From Gossypium raimondii (lineage: Eukaryota; Streptophyta; Magnoliopsida; Malvales; Malvaceae), in assembly GCF_025698545.1 (NCBI RefSeq), contig NC_068571.1:44797733-44861732 (forward strand): a DNA stretch of 64,000 bases. The letters are read 5' to 3'. Below, in pieces: positions 11,480 through 23,285 of this stretch (position 1 is the stretch's first letter; each line of letters begins with the position of its first letter). The notes below the pieces were generated by a model that had not been told where the DNA came from, did not search any database, and saw only the letters and a program-made list of their open reading frames with translations. The position numbers and the translations under genes were made by a program.

Positions 11480-12690
11480 GTTTTAGTCTGCTCCACTACA
11501 ATGTTAGGGAGATAAGACTTGTTGTGGTAGATTTAATCTGACCTACTACAACTTTGGAGGTATAGGATTGATTTTTATCCACTCCACTGCAACTTCGGGG
11601 AGATAGGATTTATTTCTTTCGTCTGCTCCACTCTGCTTAAGGAGATAAGACTCGATGTGATCTGCTCTACTGCAACTTCAGAGAGATAAGATCTGTGATT
11701 TTAATCTGCTCCACTGCAACTTCAGGGAGACAGGATTGGTTTCTTCGTCTGCTCCACTACAACTTCAGGGAGATAAGACTTGATGCGATCTGCTCTACTG
11801 CAACTTCAGAGAGATAAGATCTGTGGTTTTAATCCGCTCCACTGCAACTTCAGGGAGATAGGATTGGTTTCTTTCGTCTACTCCACTACTGCTTAGGGAG
11901 ATAAGACTTGATGCGATCTGCTCTACTGCAACTTCAGAGAGATAAGATCTGTGGTTTTAATCCGCTCCACTGTAACTTCGGGGAGATAGGATTGATTTCT
12001 TTCGTCTGCTCCACTACTGCTTAAGGAGATAAGACTTGATGCGATCTGCTCTACTGCAACTTCAGAGAGATAAAATCTGGGGTTTTAATCCGCTCCACTG
12101 TAACTTCAAGGAGATAGGATTGATTTCTTTTGTCTACTCCACTACTGTTTAGGGAGATAAGACTTAATGCGATCTGCTCTACTGCAAATTCAGAGAGATA
12201 AGATCTGTGGTTTTAATCCGCTCTACTGTAACTTCAGGGAGATAGGATTGATTTCTTTCGTCTACTCCACTACTGCTTAGGGAGATAAGACTTGATGCGA
12301 TCTGCTCTACTGTAACTTCAGAGAGATAAGATCCGTGGTTTTAATCCGCTCCACTGTAACTTCAGGGAGATAGGATTGATTTCTTTCGTCTTCTCCACTA
12401 CTGCTTAGGGAGATAAGACTTGATGCGATCTGCTCTACTGCAACTTCAGAGAGATAAGATCCGTGGTTTTAATCCGCTCCACTGTAACTTCAGGGAGATA
12501 GGATTGATTTCTTTCGTCTTCTCCACTACTGCTTAGGGAGATAAGACTAGATGCGATCTGCTCTACTGCAATTTCAGAGAGATAAGATCTGGGGTTTTAA
12601 TCCGCTCCACTGCAACTTCAGGGAGATAGGATTGGTTTTTTCCTGTCCGCTCCACTACTGCTTAGGGAGATAGGACAGATGGCTTAAATT
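11480..12690 (-). repeat. Tandem array, 128-bp higher-order unit of three ~43-bp subunits
   Basis: The marker TGATGCGATCTG recurs at 11781, 11909, 12037, 12165 (as TAATGCG), 12293, 12421 and 12549 (as AGATGCG), an exact 128-bp spacing each time. Each unit holds three related subunits built on CTCCACTGCAACTTCAGGGA followed by GATAAGA or GATAGGA. Looser copies extend to about 11430 and 12860. Tandem arrays near the 3' end are typical of Tat/Ogre elements. Confidence 0.92.
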
Positions 12691-13624
12691 TGCTTCCTAC
12701 TACCTCGGGAACATAAAATTCGTCGTCTTCGATTTACTCCATTACTGCTTAGGGAGATAAGATCTGCAATCTTCAATCTACTCCACTGCTGCTCAGGGAG
12801 ATAAGGCTTGATATGATGACTTCAACCCATCCCACTGCAATTTTAGGGGTATAGGTAACTTCATTGATCTGTTCTCCGGGGAACATGACCTGCAAAATCC
12901 ATTTCATGTACCTATTTATGCCTAGTGTTTAGGATGTCATGATTAGAATGAATCAAATGCCCCTAACTAGATGTGTATGTATGATATTTACATGAATGTA
13001 GAATGTCATTTTTCAAGATTGATCCCTTTTTAATGCTTAGGGTTGTCATTGCTCACTGTTTATTAAGGCTTTATCGTCGACACGTCGGAACACCATCTTG
13101 ATCGGTTGGCATTTCCAAAGAAATACTCACAGATTGCCCCCACTGTAATCCTCCAGATTCAATCCACTAGACATAAAATTTGTACCATCTTCCTCTCATT
13201 GTGATTCATGAGTAGAAAGTCTAGCTTTTCTCAATCCTCTCCCACTACAATTCAGGATCTGAATCTTTTTGGCTTGCACCATTCTTGAGGTGTCGTACCA
13301 AATGTTTATGCACAATTATAGTACTTTCTCTTCCGAGAAACTTCTTTTTATCACTTGGTGATCATGGCTTGTTTGTTCATTGAAGCTTTGTCGCCAATAT
13401 GACATCTTGTCATTTTGTTCAACCAATGTTTTGACAACAAAATTTGAAATGATAGTATTAATTTTGACTTTTCCTTCTTAGACATTTCAACCTTTAAACT
13501 TGGTGTGTTCTAAACAAAAGTCCTATTTTAGGTTCCTATATTATTTAGAAGCTTTCAGAGTAATATGCAAAACTCCTTTTGCTCGAATATTCAGTCCATT
13601 AATCGTTATTTCAATGAAAACTAC

Positions 13625-13920
13625 TTGAAAAAGATTATTAAAGTGGACAAAATGAAATTTTGTTGAGAGCAAAGCTTTAAACAAATAAACCAATCAAGAT
13701 AGTAAATTTTTCTAAGATAAGATGAAAAAGATTATCACAATGGATAAGATGAAATTTTATTCAGAGCAGAGCTCGAAATGAATAAATTAATCAAGATAGA
13801 AAATTTTGCTAAGATAAGATGAAAAAGATTATCACAATGGATAAGATGAAATTTTATTGAGAGCACAGCTCGAAATGAATAAATTAATCAAGATAGCAAA
13901 TTTTACTAATATATGAAATG
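13625..13920 (-). repeat. Three ~100-bp direct repeats in Ogre 3' region
   Basis: Units at about 13625, 13725 and 13827 share GAAAAAGATTATCACAATGG, AGATGAAATTTTATT and AATCAAGATAG. The first is the most diverged. They lie between the 128-bp array and the integrase remnant. The surrounding 12700-14640 has no gene I can support. Confidence 0.8.
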
Positions 13921-14639
13921 AATAAGATAAAAACAGGTGTCCCAGATATCGCAGTATGAGCTTCTCTATATGAGCTTCTTGAAGACCCTTTTGAACTTGA
14001 TATGTGTTTTAGAAGTCCTAGAAGACTTTGTTGATGCCCCGAGATGCAGCGTCTCACCTTCTTGCTAATTCAGAGAGGACAAGGCTACCGCATGCCCCAC
14101 CTTTGATCAAAATTTAAATTGCCCATTCCTGGGTTTTCAATTCAAAACTCCTTTGGTCTCAAGTCGCCCTTTGCGGGTTTTCACCTTGGGCTCTTCTTTT
14201 TCTTTTTCATTTTTTTCTTCTTTTCTTTTCTTTTTCCTTTCTTTTTTTTTTTTGAACATTCATTGATTGCATTCGAACTCGTAGGATCAGGTAAGTCATT
14301 GTTATCCTTTATGGTCAAAATCAACGTTTCTTCAGATAAAGCCTTCCACATAAAGTCATTTTCAGTTTGATATCCTCTTAAAGCTTTTTTGTATGGAGAG
14401 GATCTTCTTCGATGCTAGGTCCCCCTCATAGAACTCTCTAGGGCGAACCTTCTTTGGTGAGCTCGCGTCTTTTGTTTTTGGTGTATTTGACCAAGACGGA
14501 TAACTTTGAACATTTGTCTTCAATCTGGATCTGATTCAACACTTGGAGAGAAGAAATCTTGACCTCAATGAGTAAAACTGTGATAAGCCAATGCATTACC
14601 CCGGTAGAAGTTTTTTCTTTTTTTTGTTCCCACTGTACC

Positions 14640-14973
14640 ATGGATCTTGAGGCGAAATTGTGTTAACCTTGAATAGACTACAAACTTCTGATATCGTGCC
14701 GTTGTCTAACTTTTTAGTGCATTGTCAGATATGCTCCTTTTTGGCATTCTATACTGACATATGATTTTTCAAGAATTTACAGACTGTCGGCTTTGCGACA
14801 TTGGCATATGAAGTAGCTTCTGCCCACTTATTGAGGGAATCGATGACCATTAATATAACCATCAAAAACCTTAGGCAAGGTTGGCCCTGTGACATCTGTG
14901 CCCCACATAGAGAAAGGTCATGGCTTCCATTGATTCTTTGTAAGGTAGGATCTTGTTTTCCCGTCCTTAACAA
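14640..14973 (-). pseudogene. Integrase core fragment of Ogre/Tat element
   Basis: Minus-strand pieces read MWGTDVTGP (first catalytic Asp region, one frame), then VIDSLNKWAEATSYANVAK in the next frame, then a SDNA-like segment and GTISEVCSLFK further on. These are the catalytic-core blocks of Ty3/gypsy integrases of the Tat/Ogre group. At least two frameshifts and several stops break it. The zinc finger and everything up to Gag are absent. Confidence 0.75.
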
Positions 14974-15429
14974 ATCAGGAGATAAGCTACAGTCTCAGTT
15001 ATCTCCAAAGTCTTGAGGTTTAATTTGGACACATATCTTGCTCAAAAGGAAGTTCTGAGTTAATAGCAGTGCCGCTCATATAATTGATATCTGGAGACCT
15101 GTCATAGGGATGAAAGTAGATCCAAATAATAAAAGAATCTAAGAATATTTATCTGTATAGTATGATTATGAATGAAATAGAAACAATAAAAGAATATTCG
15201 CTCAAAATGAGGAATAAAGATGCATTTTATTAAAATAAAGATATTGAACATAAGCCTATCTCACAAAAAGATTCTTATTGCCCCTAGGCTTAGAGCAATA
15301 AGCGTGTTTTAGACATTACTCTAAATTATGTCTAAAAAACACAGGGATCTCTTCCGCAGTCCCGCTATTCAAAACACTTCCAAGTATGTAAAGGTAAATA
15401 TCTAATAAGGTCCTTTTTCAATTATGTCC

Positions 15430-16391
15430 TCATGTATGGCATTGATGTGAACGCTTCCCTCATTTTGCTTACATCGTATTCACCCTATTATCAATGTGAT
15501 TGGGTAACGGATTGTTTGTACTGGATGACTTATCAAATTTGACAATGCCCATACTGACGAGCCTTTTAACCAACTTTTTAAAGGCAACGCAATTTTCTAT
15601 GGAATGCCCCGTAATTCCTGCATGATAGTCACATTGCACATTCGTGTCGTACCATTTGGGGTACGAAGGTTGTAAAGGCTTCAAGTAGAAAGGGGAAACA
15701 ACATATGCGTCAAATAAACTCTGATACAGCTCCTGGTACAACATTGGGATTATTGCAAATTGGGGTTCCTCGATGTTTTGCTTTGTGCCAGATCCTTGTC
15801 TTTGGGGGACCTAATGGCTAGTGGTTTTTGTCTTTGACTGGTCCACAACGATTGGTTTTGAATGGCCCTTGTTATACTTGCCCGCATTATCCCTTTTATC
15901 CCTCTTCTTCTTTGAGGCCTTTACAGTATCTCAGAATTCTACCATTGCTTGTTTCAGATCATCAGAGGCAACAAGCTTAACTAGATTACTCCTCAGATTG
16001 GATCCTGAACCCATTGAGAAATTTACCGGTGTCGAGGTACTAGTTTGGTATTGTGGCCGGACATTAGCAGTTACTCTTTGTCGATATGCATTTGGTTGTG
16101 CCTGGATGTTTGTTAGGGTAAAGCCTAGAGAATAAGTAGGGTTTTCATCATCCCCAAAGCAGACCGCTGGGTTTTTTTTCCTTTTCTTAACCCTCTATCC
16201 AATAACTGGGTTAATTGGTTCATCAGATTTCTTTGGACCTCTAGCATCTGATCCTTCATATCTTGTTGCAATTTAGTTAATTGGTCTTGCATCTGTATTT
16301 GCATTTGCTCTAATCGTTCCAATCTCTGATCCATTCCTTTAGCTTCTGTTCGGGTACCGTGAAGGCGTTGGTTTGGTAGGTTAGTTTCCAA
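15430..16391 (-). pseudogene. Gag remnant of Ogre/Tat element
   Basis: Two open stretches belong together. 16391-16125 encodes a Gln-rich coiled coil (MDQRLERLEQMQIQMQDQL). 15744-15469 encodes a block with PKWYDTNVQCDYHAGITGHS, a Cys/His pattern (CDYHAGITGHSIENC) that recurs in Gag of Ogre/Tat elements. Between them the frame is broken and shorter than usual, so most of the capsid domain is gone. Confidence 0.75.
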
Positions 16392-16599
16392 GGCAACTGA
16401 AATAATTTTACCTAATTAGGGTCATTTTGTGAAAATCTAACGCATATGATGCAATGTAGTGCACATGCATGAAATGAATGCCTAAAGAGATGTAGAAAAC
16501 TTTACTAGAAAACAAACTTCTTTACATAAAATGGATGTATGTACGGCATCGCCCTCATATTCCAAGAGACAACATCGGTCATTTCCTTTATCTGTATGT

Positions 16600-16863
16600 T
16601 TAAGATAAATCTCGTAAATTTCTAATGGATGTCACTACTAGCTCGTTTTGCTTGATCTTGGTCGCGATCCATCGTCTGCCCATCCTCGTAATGCTCATCA
16701 GCTTCTTTAAGGAAGTCGGAATGTCGGTGACTCTCAAATAATCAGCTTGAATCTTCGGGCCACAATGTAAAATCATGTACTCTTCAATCGCCCTTCTTGT
16801 GTTTCTCGGAATATATTCAGGCAGCCGTATTATTTCCACTTTATCAAGAAATCCGTATTCCAC
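16600..16863 (-). pseudogene. Possible extra ORF upstream of Ogre gag
   Basis: An 87-codon minus-strand frame between the primer-site region and Gag. Ogre elements carry an additional ORF here, so this may be a remnant. I see no family motif, and it ends at an ordinary stop. Position is the main argument. Confidence 0.35.
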
Positions 16864-17004
16864 GACAAACTTTCTAATTTAGTAATCGAGCTTGAATCAA
16901 CATCTCTTTTCTAAGATGTAAATGCAATGCAATCAAAACAAAACGAAACGAGTTAGTACAGAGCAAAAGCAAAGAAAAAATAGAGTACCTAGTAAGGGTT
17001 TGAA

Positions 17005-17740
17005 GTGGTTCTACCTAGGATGGGCTTTTAAGTTCACTACATGCGGTTCGGCTCTAAAGTAAAGGTATCCGAACCAGCAGATTCCTCGATCCTTACCCAT
17101 TATAGGCTCATACGGACCAAGTTCGATTCAGGGGAATACATTTCCCTATGGTTGCACGGAGATGAAAATCTCACGAAGACATAGGTACAGATGTATCCCG
17201 AAAGTGATCCATTATCCTACACGGAGGTGAAAACCTCACGAAGGACTAGTTTCTCACTCTCACTTAAAAGGGTATAACCAGGCGGTTATGTAGTGCAATA
17301 TGCAGAAACATATCAAAAATTCATTCCAATAGAGTAATTACAAGCCGAAGTAATAAAAATCGTAACTAAATAGACGAAATACAACAAAATAATCGTAAAT
17401 TTAAACCAAGTTTTCAGGTGACCTCTAGGGATTCGGTGTGATTCTACCTAGGGTAAGCTCCTAGGGTTCATTATATGCGGTTTGGTTCTAAAGTAAGGGT
17501 ACCTGAACCGGCAGATTCCTCGATCCTCACCCATTATAGACTCATACGGACTAGTTCAGTTCAAGGAATACATTTCCCTATGGCCATGCGGAGATGAAAA
17601 TCTGACGAAGACATAGGTACAGATGTATCCGCGATTCACTATCCCATGCGAAGGTGAAAACCTCACAAAGGCATAATTTCTCACTCCCACCTAAAAGGTG
17701 TGACCAACGGTCATGCAATGCAATGTGTAGAAAGATACCA
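17005..17740 (-). repeat. ~415-bp tandem duplication in Ogre leader
   Basis: 17010-17320 and 17430-17735 share CCTAGG, ATGCGGTT, CCGATTCCTCGATCC-like and ACATTTCCCTATGG blocks, and two AGGTGAAAACCTCAC segments, in the same order. This lies between the primer site and the first ORF remnant, so it is untranslated leader DNA. Confidence 0.85.
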
Positions 17741-17898
17741 AAACTTAAAACTAACACAGCAATTATAAACCATAAAGATGAATATCATAATAAAGGCGGA
17801 TGAAATGCAACGAAAGGATCGTATATTTAAATCAAGTTTTCAATTTTTGACAAAAAGACAAAAAATAATCAACTTGTGGCCTGACTCTCGTGTTTAGC

Positions 17899-17916
17899 TC
17901 CCCAGTGGAGTCGCCA
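17899..17916 (-). other. Primer binding site, tRNA-Arg type
   Basis: The plus strand reads TCCCCAGTGGAGTCGCCA, which has the form of a tRNA 3' end finishing in CCA. The element strand is its complement, starting TGGCGACTCC a few bases after the 5' LTR end. Ogre elements are known to use tRNA-Arg; the exact isoacceptor is inference. Confidence 0.75.
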
Positions 17917-17920
17917 AGCT

Positions 17921-20565
17921 ATTGACACCATTTTTTGGATTAAAACGGGGTGGACTTGGATTTTAAAAAACGAAAACGAAAACAGGAGTCGCCACCAATC
18001 TTTTTTTTAATGAGGTGTGATTGGATCACCTCAAAAAGTGGTTGTTTTTAATAAACGATTTGATTTTATTAAAACAATGATTTTGGTCCACGAAATTCAG
18101 AAAAATGGGTTCGGGAGCCGGTTACGTACGAGGAAGGATTAGCACCCTCGTAACGCCCAGAAATTGGTACCTAGTTGATTAGTTAATGTCTTAATGTCGA
18201 ATATAAAAAAAAACTTAGAAGAATTTTAAAAATACGATCTTAAAAATTTTTGAATAATATGAGTTGGAATTTAAGATTTTCTTGTTCCGAAAGAATATCA
18301 CATCCAGCACATTAGGATACGATAGTTTAAACTCTCGAAACCAAGATCACTTTATGGTTTCTAAAACCCATACTTTGAAACTTTAAGAGGGTATTTGGCT
18401 ATTTGACTAAACGAGAAATCGAAACCCAGCACATTAGGGCACGCTTTCTTGAATTTCCAAATGCAAAATATTGCTTTTGTTATTTTTTAGAAAAAATCCT
18501 CATCTCGGGAAAATAACGTGTCGTATCCAATGCGTTAGGACACAACGTATTGAATTCCCGATAATGAGCTTTTTATTATTTTTAAAAGAGTAATCTCAAT
18601 TATTTAGATTCAACGAAGAAAATCGGAACCCAACACATTAGGGCTCGATTCTCTCAAAGATCCCAAATACCGAGTATTACTTATATTTTAAAATTTCTTT
18701 TTTGAATTTTAAATAAAAATGGGTGTTGTGGAATGTTGATGATAATGTAAGTAAAATAATCACGCAAAAACAAAATATAAGTAATAAGACTAATATAAAA
18801 ACAATCGTGCGAGCATCATGACAAATACTAAATGCATAAAAGTAAAGCAAGATAAAATAACAATAATGATATGTACATAAATAAATAAATGAAGAAAATA
18901 GATAAAAGATATATATATATGAGTTATAAAATATTAGTATTTACATATATATATATAGATTATAAAATATAAAATATATAAAATTTAAGTATATACATTA
19001 TAAGAACTTGTATATGTACATAAATATAAAATTCTAAGACAAAACAATGTGCATATATATATATATATACTTATACAAATTCAAAAAAATGTATATATAT
19101 ATATGTACGTACTTATATTATAAAAACTTATTCACATATATATACATACTTGAAATTGTAAAATAATAACAAAAATATGTACATATAAACATATATGAAA
19201 CATGGGATGTACGCATGTATGTATACTAAAATAATTGTATGTATGTATATACATATAACATAACTTGAAGTAAAAAGGTATTTAATAATATTAATAATAA
19301 TGCTAATAATAATAATAATTATAATAGTGTTAATAATAATAATAAATAATACCACACATTAAAATAACGTAGCACATATATATAAGATAAATGAAAATAT
19401 AAACAAAACAGAAATTAATAGTTAAAGAGAAATAAAATAAAATAAAACGGAAGGGATTAAATCGAAATCAGGAATAAATTTAAGGGCTCAAATATAAATA
19501 AAAAGGGGTAATTAAAACACGCTACAAAAGGATAAGGATCAAATACGCAATATTCCCACGTCACTGAAACGGTGCCGTTCTAGCGGAATCCAAGCGCATG
19601 GTCTGAGGACCAAATCGAAACAGAAGCAAAATTATGTGGCCAAAATCAAAAATAAAAAAGGATCGCATCGAACACGCCACAAAGGAAGGTGGACCTCTGG
19701 CGCAAATATCCCCTTAAAGCAAAACGCGCGGACCCTCCGGGTCGGATCGGGTCAGCGCGCGGGTCAGGGGGCCTCAAAACAGCGTCGTTTCATATTTAGT
19801 ATAAATATTAAAAAATAAACCCAAGAAACAATCATTTCATCATTTTTTACAAAAAAAAAACAGAGAGAGAGAGAGATGCTCTATCAGGCCACAAGTCCGG
19901 CTATGGATTCCAGTAGCGCCTCTGCAGAAGTAAGCCATGCCTGCAAGCAGCCTAGAGCGCTAAAATGGGTCCTTTTTGGTCTCTTTTTGAAGCCGATTGC
20001 TTCTAGGTCATGGATCCAGGGCCGAATCCCGCAAAAGAAAAAGCGAAAGGCCCGAAAACGAGGCGAGACCGCTCGCCTTCTCCTCATCCATGGCCTGGCC
20101 GCAGTAAGGCTTTTCCTTTTCTTTTGTTTTCTTTTCTTTTAGTATGAACAATAAAGAAAAAAATAAAAAATGAGCGAATACAAGAAATACGAAGAGAAAA
20201 AAAACCTTTTTAAGAAATCTTTTTCTTTTATTTCTCTTTAATGTTCGTGAAAAATCCCCCTGATTACATTGAATTTTTTGATTTTATAGCCAAATATATC
20301 TTTGCTTTTTCTGTATTTGTTACTGCTTCTCTGCTATTTTGGGCTGCCATTGCGTGTTCTTTTTGTTTTTTGCAAGGTATAAGGTGTGGTGAGGTGACTG
20401 GGAGCAGTACAGTAGCAGTAGGCGCATTATGGCCCTGGCATGCTGCGTTGGAGAAGGCAGGGAACCCTAGGGTTCCCTGATGTTGTTTAATTTTTGGGCC
20501 CAATTGGGCCAATTTAGATTTTTGGCCTTGGGCTATTGGGTCGGGTCAATATTGGTCTTGTACAG
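17921..20565 (-). repeat. 5' LTR of Ogre/Tat element
   Basis: Partner of 8601-11249. Most of its length differs by isolated substitutions and short indels. Differences are dense in three GC-rich patches near 19900-19960, 20080-20100 and 20375-20455. The minus-strand promoter should lie here, but I could not place a TATA box confidently in the A+T-rich sequence. Confidence 0.85.
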
Positions 20566-21214
20566 GTCGTTTGCTACAAATTCAATACTTTGATTATTGG
20601 GGTAAAAAGGCCCAAATATACACTAAAATAATTGTCTTCAAGTAGAGAAATTATCATAATACTTTTAATTTTTGTAAGAAAAATAAATGATTGATGCGAT
20701 TTTATAAGAAAAAACATGTTACATTAAATTGAGTGAATACTAATTAATTGAACTCAATTGGCTTTACAAATTTTACAATCTATATAGGTTAAATATTTGT
20801 TATGCACATCTACATGTGGATGCATATATATATATATTTTTGGTTGAACGAGTTACATTAGATAGTTTCTAAAAATAAATGATCGGTTTACATTAGAGTT
20901 AGTGTATCCAAAATGACGTTGTTTTTTATTTGTTTATATGGGTAAAATATTATTAATACTTCCAAAAATAACAAATGGTACAAAATTCATTTTTGTTATT
21001 TGTATATTGTTTATTTGTTCAGGCGATGATTCAAATTTTTTTTTTGAAATTGAAAATATCCAAATGAGTTATTTGATTAGAAAAAATGACCACACAACAA
21101 ATATGGTTAATGTGTCGGTAATAAAATTGTTATTTGTTATTCACGGGTCCCCTTATAAAGTTGCACATCATTTTTTTATTTATTTGGGATATTTTAACTA
21201 ATGCGGTACTTTAA

Positions 21215-23058
21215 TATGGTTAGGGTGAGTATTGCGTATTGAAGGCTCGTGTCAACAATCCGGATGAACATATTATGCCATACTTGGAGGCATCTGGATT
21301 TGGGTTAGCGCCATTTATCTGCATGTTTGATTTGAAGGCCGACTTGATATCCGCTTTGGTCGAGTGATGACGCTCGGAGACCCACACATTTCATTTGCTG
21401 TGTGGGGAGTGCACCATCACTCTAGAAGATGTTGCACTGCAAGTTGGGCTCCCAATTGACAGCAGTGCGGTTACAAGTACAAGTATAGTGTCCGAATTGA
21501 CGGTGCTTTGCTATCACTTACTAGGACACTCGCTCGGTGATGGTGGAGATAAATTTACAAGTTTGAGATTTTCATGGTTGAAGGGAAAATTTGAAACTTT
21601 ACCGAGTAATGCCATTGAGCAGGAGATGATGTATGTTGCTCGAGCATATATAATGTATCTGATTTGACAACTGCTCGTTCGTACAATTGGGGCTCAACAG
21701 TACTAGCAACATTGTATCATGAGCTTTGTCGGGCGACAAAGCACGATACAAAGGACATAGGCGGGTACATGATATTGCTACTATATCCTGGGTGTTGTAT
21801 AGGATACCATTTTTGGCATTAGTTAGTCACCAAACACATGCCTTCCCAGTTGTAAATAGATGATAAAATTTACGCAGTACATCAAGAATCTTTCCTTTTT
21901 ATGAAAATTTGTTTTAACAAGTTTTAAGTTTTTCATAGATAGTATACTTATTCGGGTATCGGAAGGTCCTATACGTTTGCGATTTACCAACAGATGATTG
22001 AGACACACGCCAAGGAAGGGGTAATTTTTTCTAATATTCATGATATGTAATTACTTTATTTATGTTATTTGACTTGTGTTACTATAATCATGTTATTAAT
22101 TGTGCAGTTCGTCTGTTTGCCATATTCTGCCTCAGGCATTGCAACTATTATTCCCTCGTCTGCTCACATCCATTCACACTGGTGGTGCATTAACGCACCC
22201 CTGCTGAATTTCTCAACAGTCGACTGGTGGAACAGGGATCGAGTTCTGTGACAGTTCGAGTGCAAACAAAATATTCCAGATATTCCACAGAGTTTTGACA
22301 ATGTCTACGGAATTAACAAAAGGGGGAAACAATGAAAGAATTGGGCATTAGAGCATCAATAATATTTTGTATTAAGGAACAACATGATGGGTCAGAGACC
22401 TCGGATGTATTTTGATTTTGATTTGTGGCCTACGGTTGAGTACCAATACTGGTACATCGAGAATTGGAAACCGTATTTATTTGGTGGGCACTTAATGCTA
22501 GTCCTTTCACACATGCACCGACGAGGCCACCAACAGCAACGATGAGGGCATCCGCCTCCTGCAGCCCAACCTAAGCCCGAGCCCAAACTAGAGCAGCCTT
22601 ATACACAATCTGGAGGTAGTTCTTATCATCTGAATTTAGGGGTAGATTTTTCGGGCTTGGCAAGTTACGTATGTTAGTCCAAGATTCCTGATTCCAGTTC
22701 TGATTATCTGGATCCGAGATCCTCAATGAGGTTTGATATCTTCAACCTATTACCACCCCAATACTCCACCCCTCATGGGCAAACCTTTGGGACATAAGAT
22801 TTTTTGAGTATGTTTAACACACCCCAAGATTTGTTGATAGATGCCGTGAACGATGCTCCGAATAAGGATAACAATGACCGTCACGAGCACCCTTCAATGC
22901 CAACGCCAGACACCACAACGGTTTACTCCACAGACAACATCATCGAACCATCAATTTTAGCACGTGTAATATTATCTTCATTACATGCATTTTGTAATTG
23001 TAATTCAAATTTTCAAGTTTGCATAATATATTGTTTAGTCATTTTCTCTATATTTTAA
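21215..23058 (+). pseudogene. Plant mobile domain (PMD) gene of the MULE, broken
   Basis: Pieces match the aminotransferase-like plant mobile domain found in MAIN/MAIL1 proteins and in transposons: MPYLEASGFGLAPF (21270), CGECTITLEDVALQVGLPID (21400), SLRFSWLKGKFE (21560), LTTARSYNWGSTVLATLYHE (21665), RPRMYFDFDLWPTVEYQYW (22395) and a Pro-rich tail to about 22970. Two adjacent stops at 21366 and 21369 sit where CGA and TGG are expected. A stop at 21665, frameshifts near 21780, introns and deletions follow. PMD proteins act in the nucleus in silencing and genome stability; for the transposon copies the role is unknown. No function is expected from this copy. Confidence 0.8.
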
Positions 23059-23285
23059 TGTAGTATTAACTGAAGTGCAATCTTTTCATTTTATAGTTGA
23101 ACATGTTTAAGCAATATCAAAATTCCATCATAATCAAATAAATTTTAATAAAACTAAAAGTATACACAAAATCTACCTAAAATAAAATATTACTTTAATT
23201 GATAACAACATTTCACATAAATTTGAATATGGAGTACATTAATTCATATTCCACTCGATCGAGATGATTGTCCAATATGGTAGGT

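Larger units (their letters stand above)
8601..20565 (-). mobile_element. Ogre/Tat-type LTR retrotransposon, internally deleted
   Basis: Two ~2.65-kb LTRs flank a 6.7-kb interior read on the minus strand. In element orientation the LTR begins TGTACAAG and ends GGTGTCA. A perfect 5-bp repeat GTCGT (8596-8600 and 20566-20570) brackets it, apart from 1-2 ambiguous end bases. The primer site at 17899-17916, Gag and integrase remnants, and a long tandem array near the 3' LTR fit Ogre/Tat. Only about 0.5 kb separates Gag from the integrase remnant, so protease, RT and RNase H are deleted. Confidence 0.85.
8511..20612. mobile_element. Short Mutator-type MITE, split by the Ogre element
   Basis: The left piece (8511-8600) starts GGCCTTTTTACCTCAATAATC and the right piece (20571-20612) ends with its inverted match GATTATTGGGGTAAAAAGGCC. 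Flanks are CAAATATAT (8502-8510) and CAAATATAC (20613-20621), an 8/9 match to a 9-bp target duplication. The original element would be about 130-140 bp and non-coding. Its ends resemble those of the host MULE, so it is probably a non-autonomous relative that landed inside it. Confidence 0.75.

Noticed and set aside
11480..12690. Regularly spaced repeats that could suggest a CRISPR array
   Set aside because: Repeats are contiguous with no unique spacers, and they lie in a plant retrotransposon.
17899..17916. Possible tRNA gene, because the sequence ends like a tRNA 3' end with CCA
   Set aside because: Only the last 18 bases fit. No acceptor, D or T arm precedes it, and its place beside an LTR makes it a primer site.
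19128..19355. Isoleucine/tyrosine-rich frame on minus
   Set aside because: It is the translation of an ATATAT/AATAAT low-complexity tract within the LTR.
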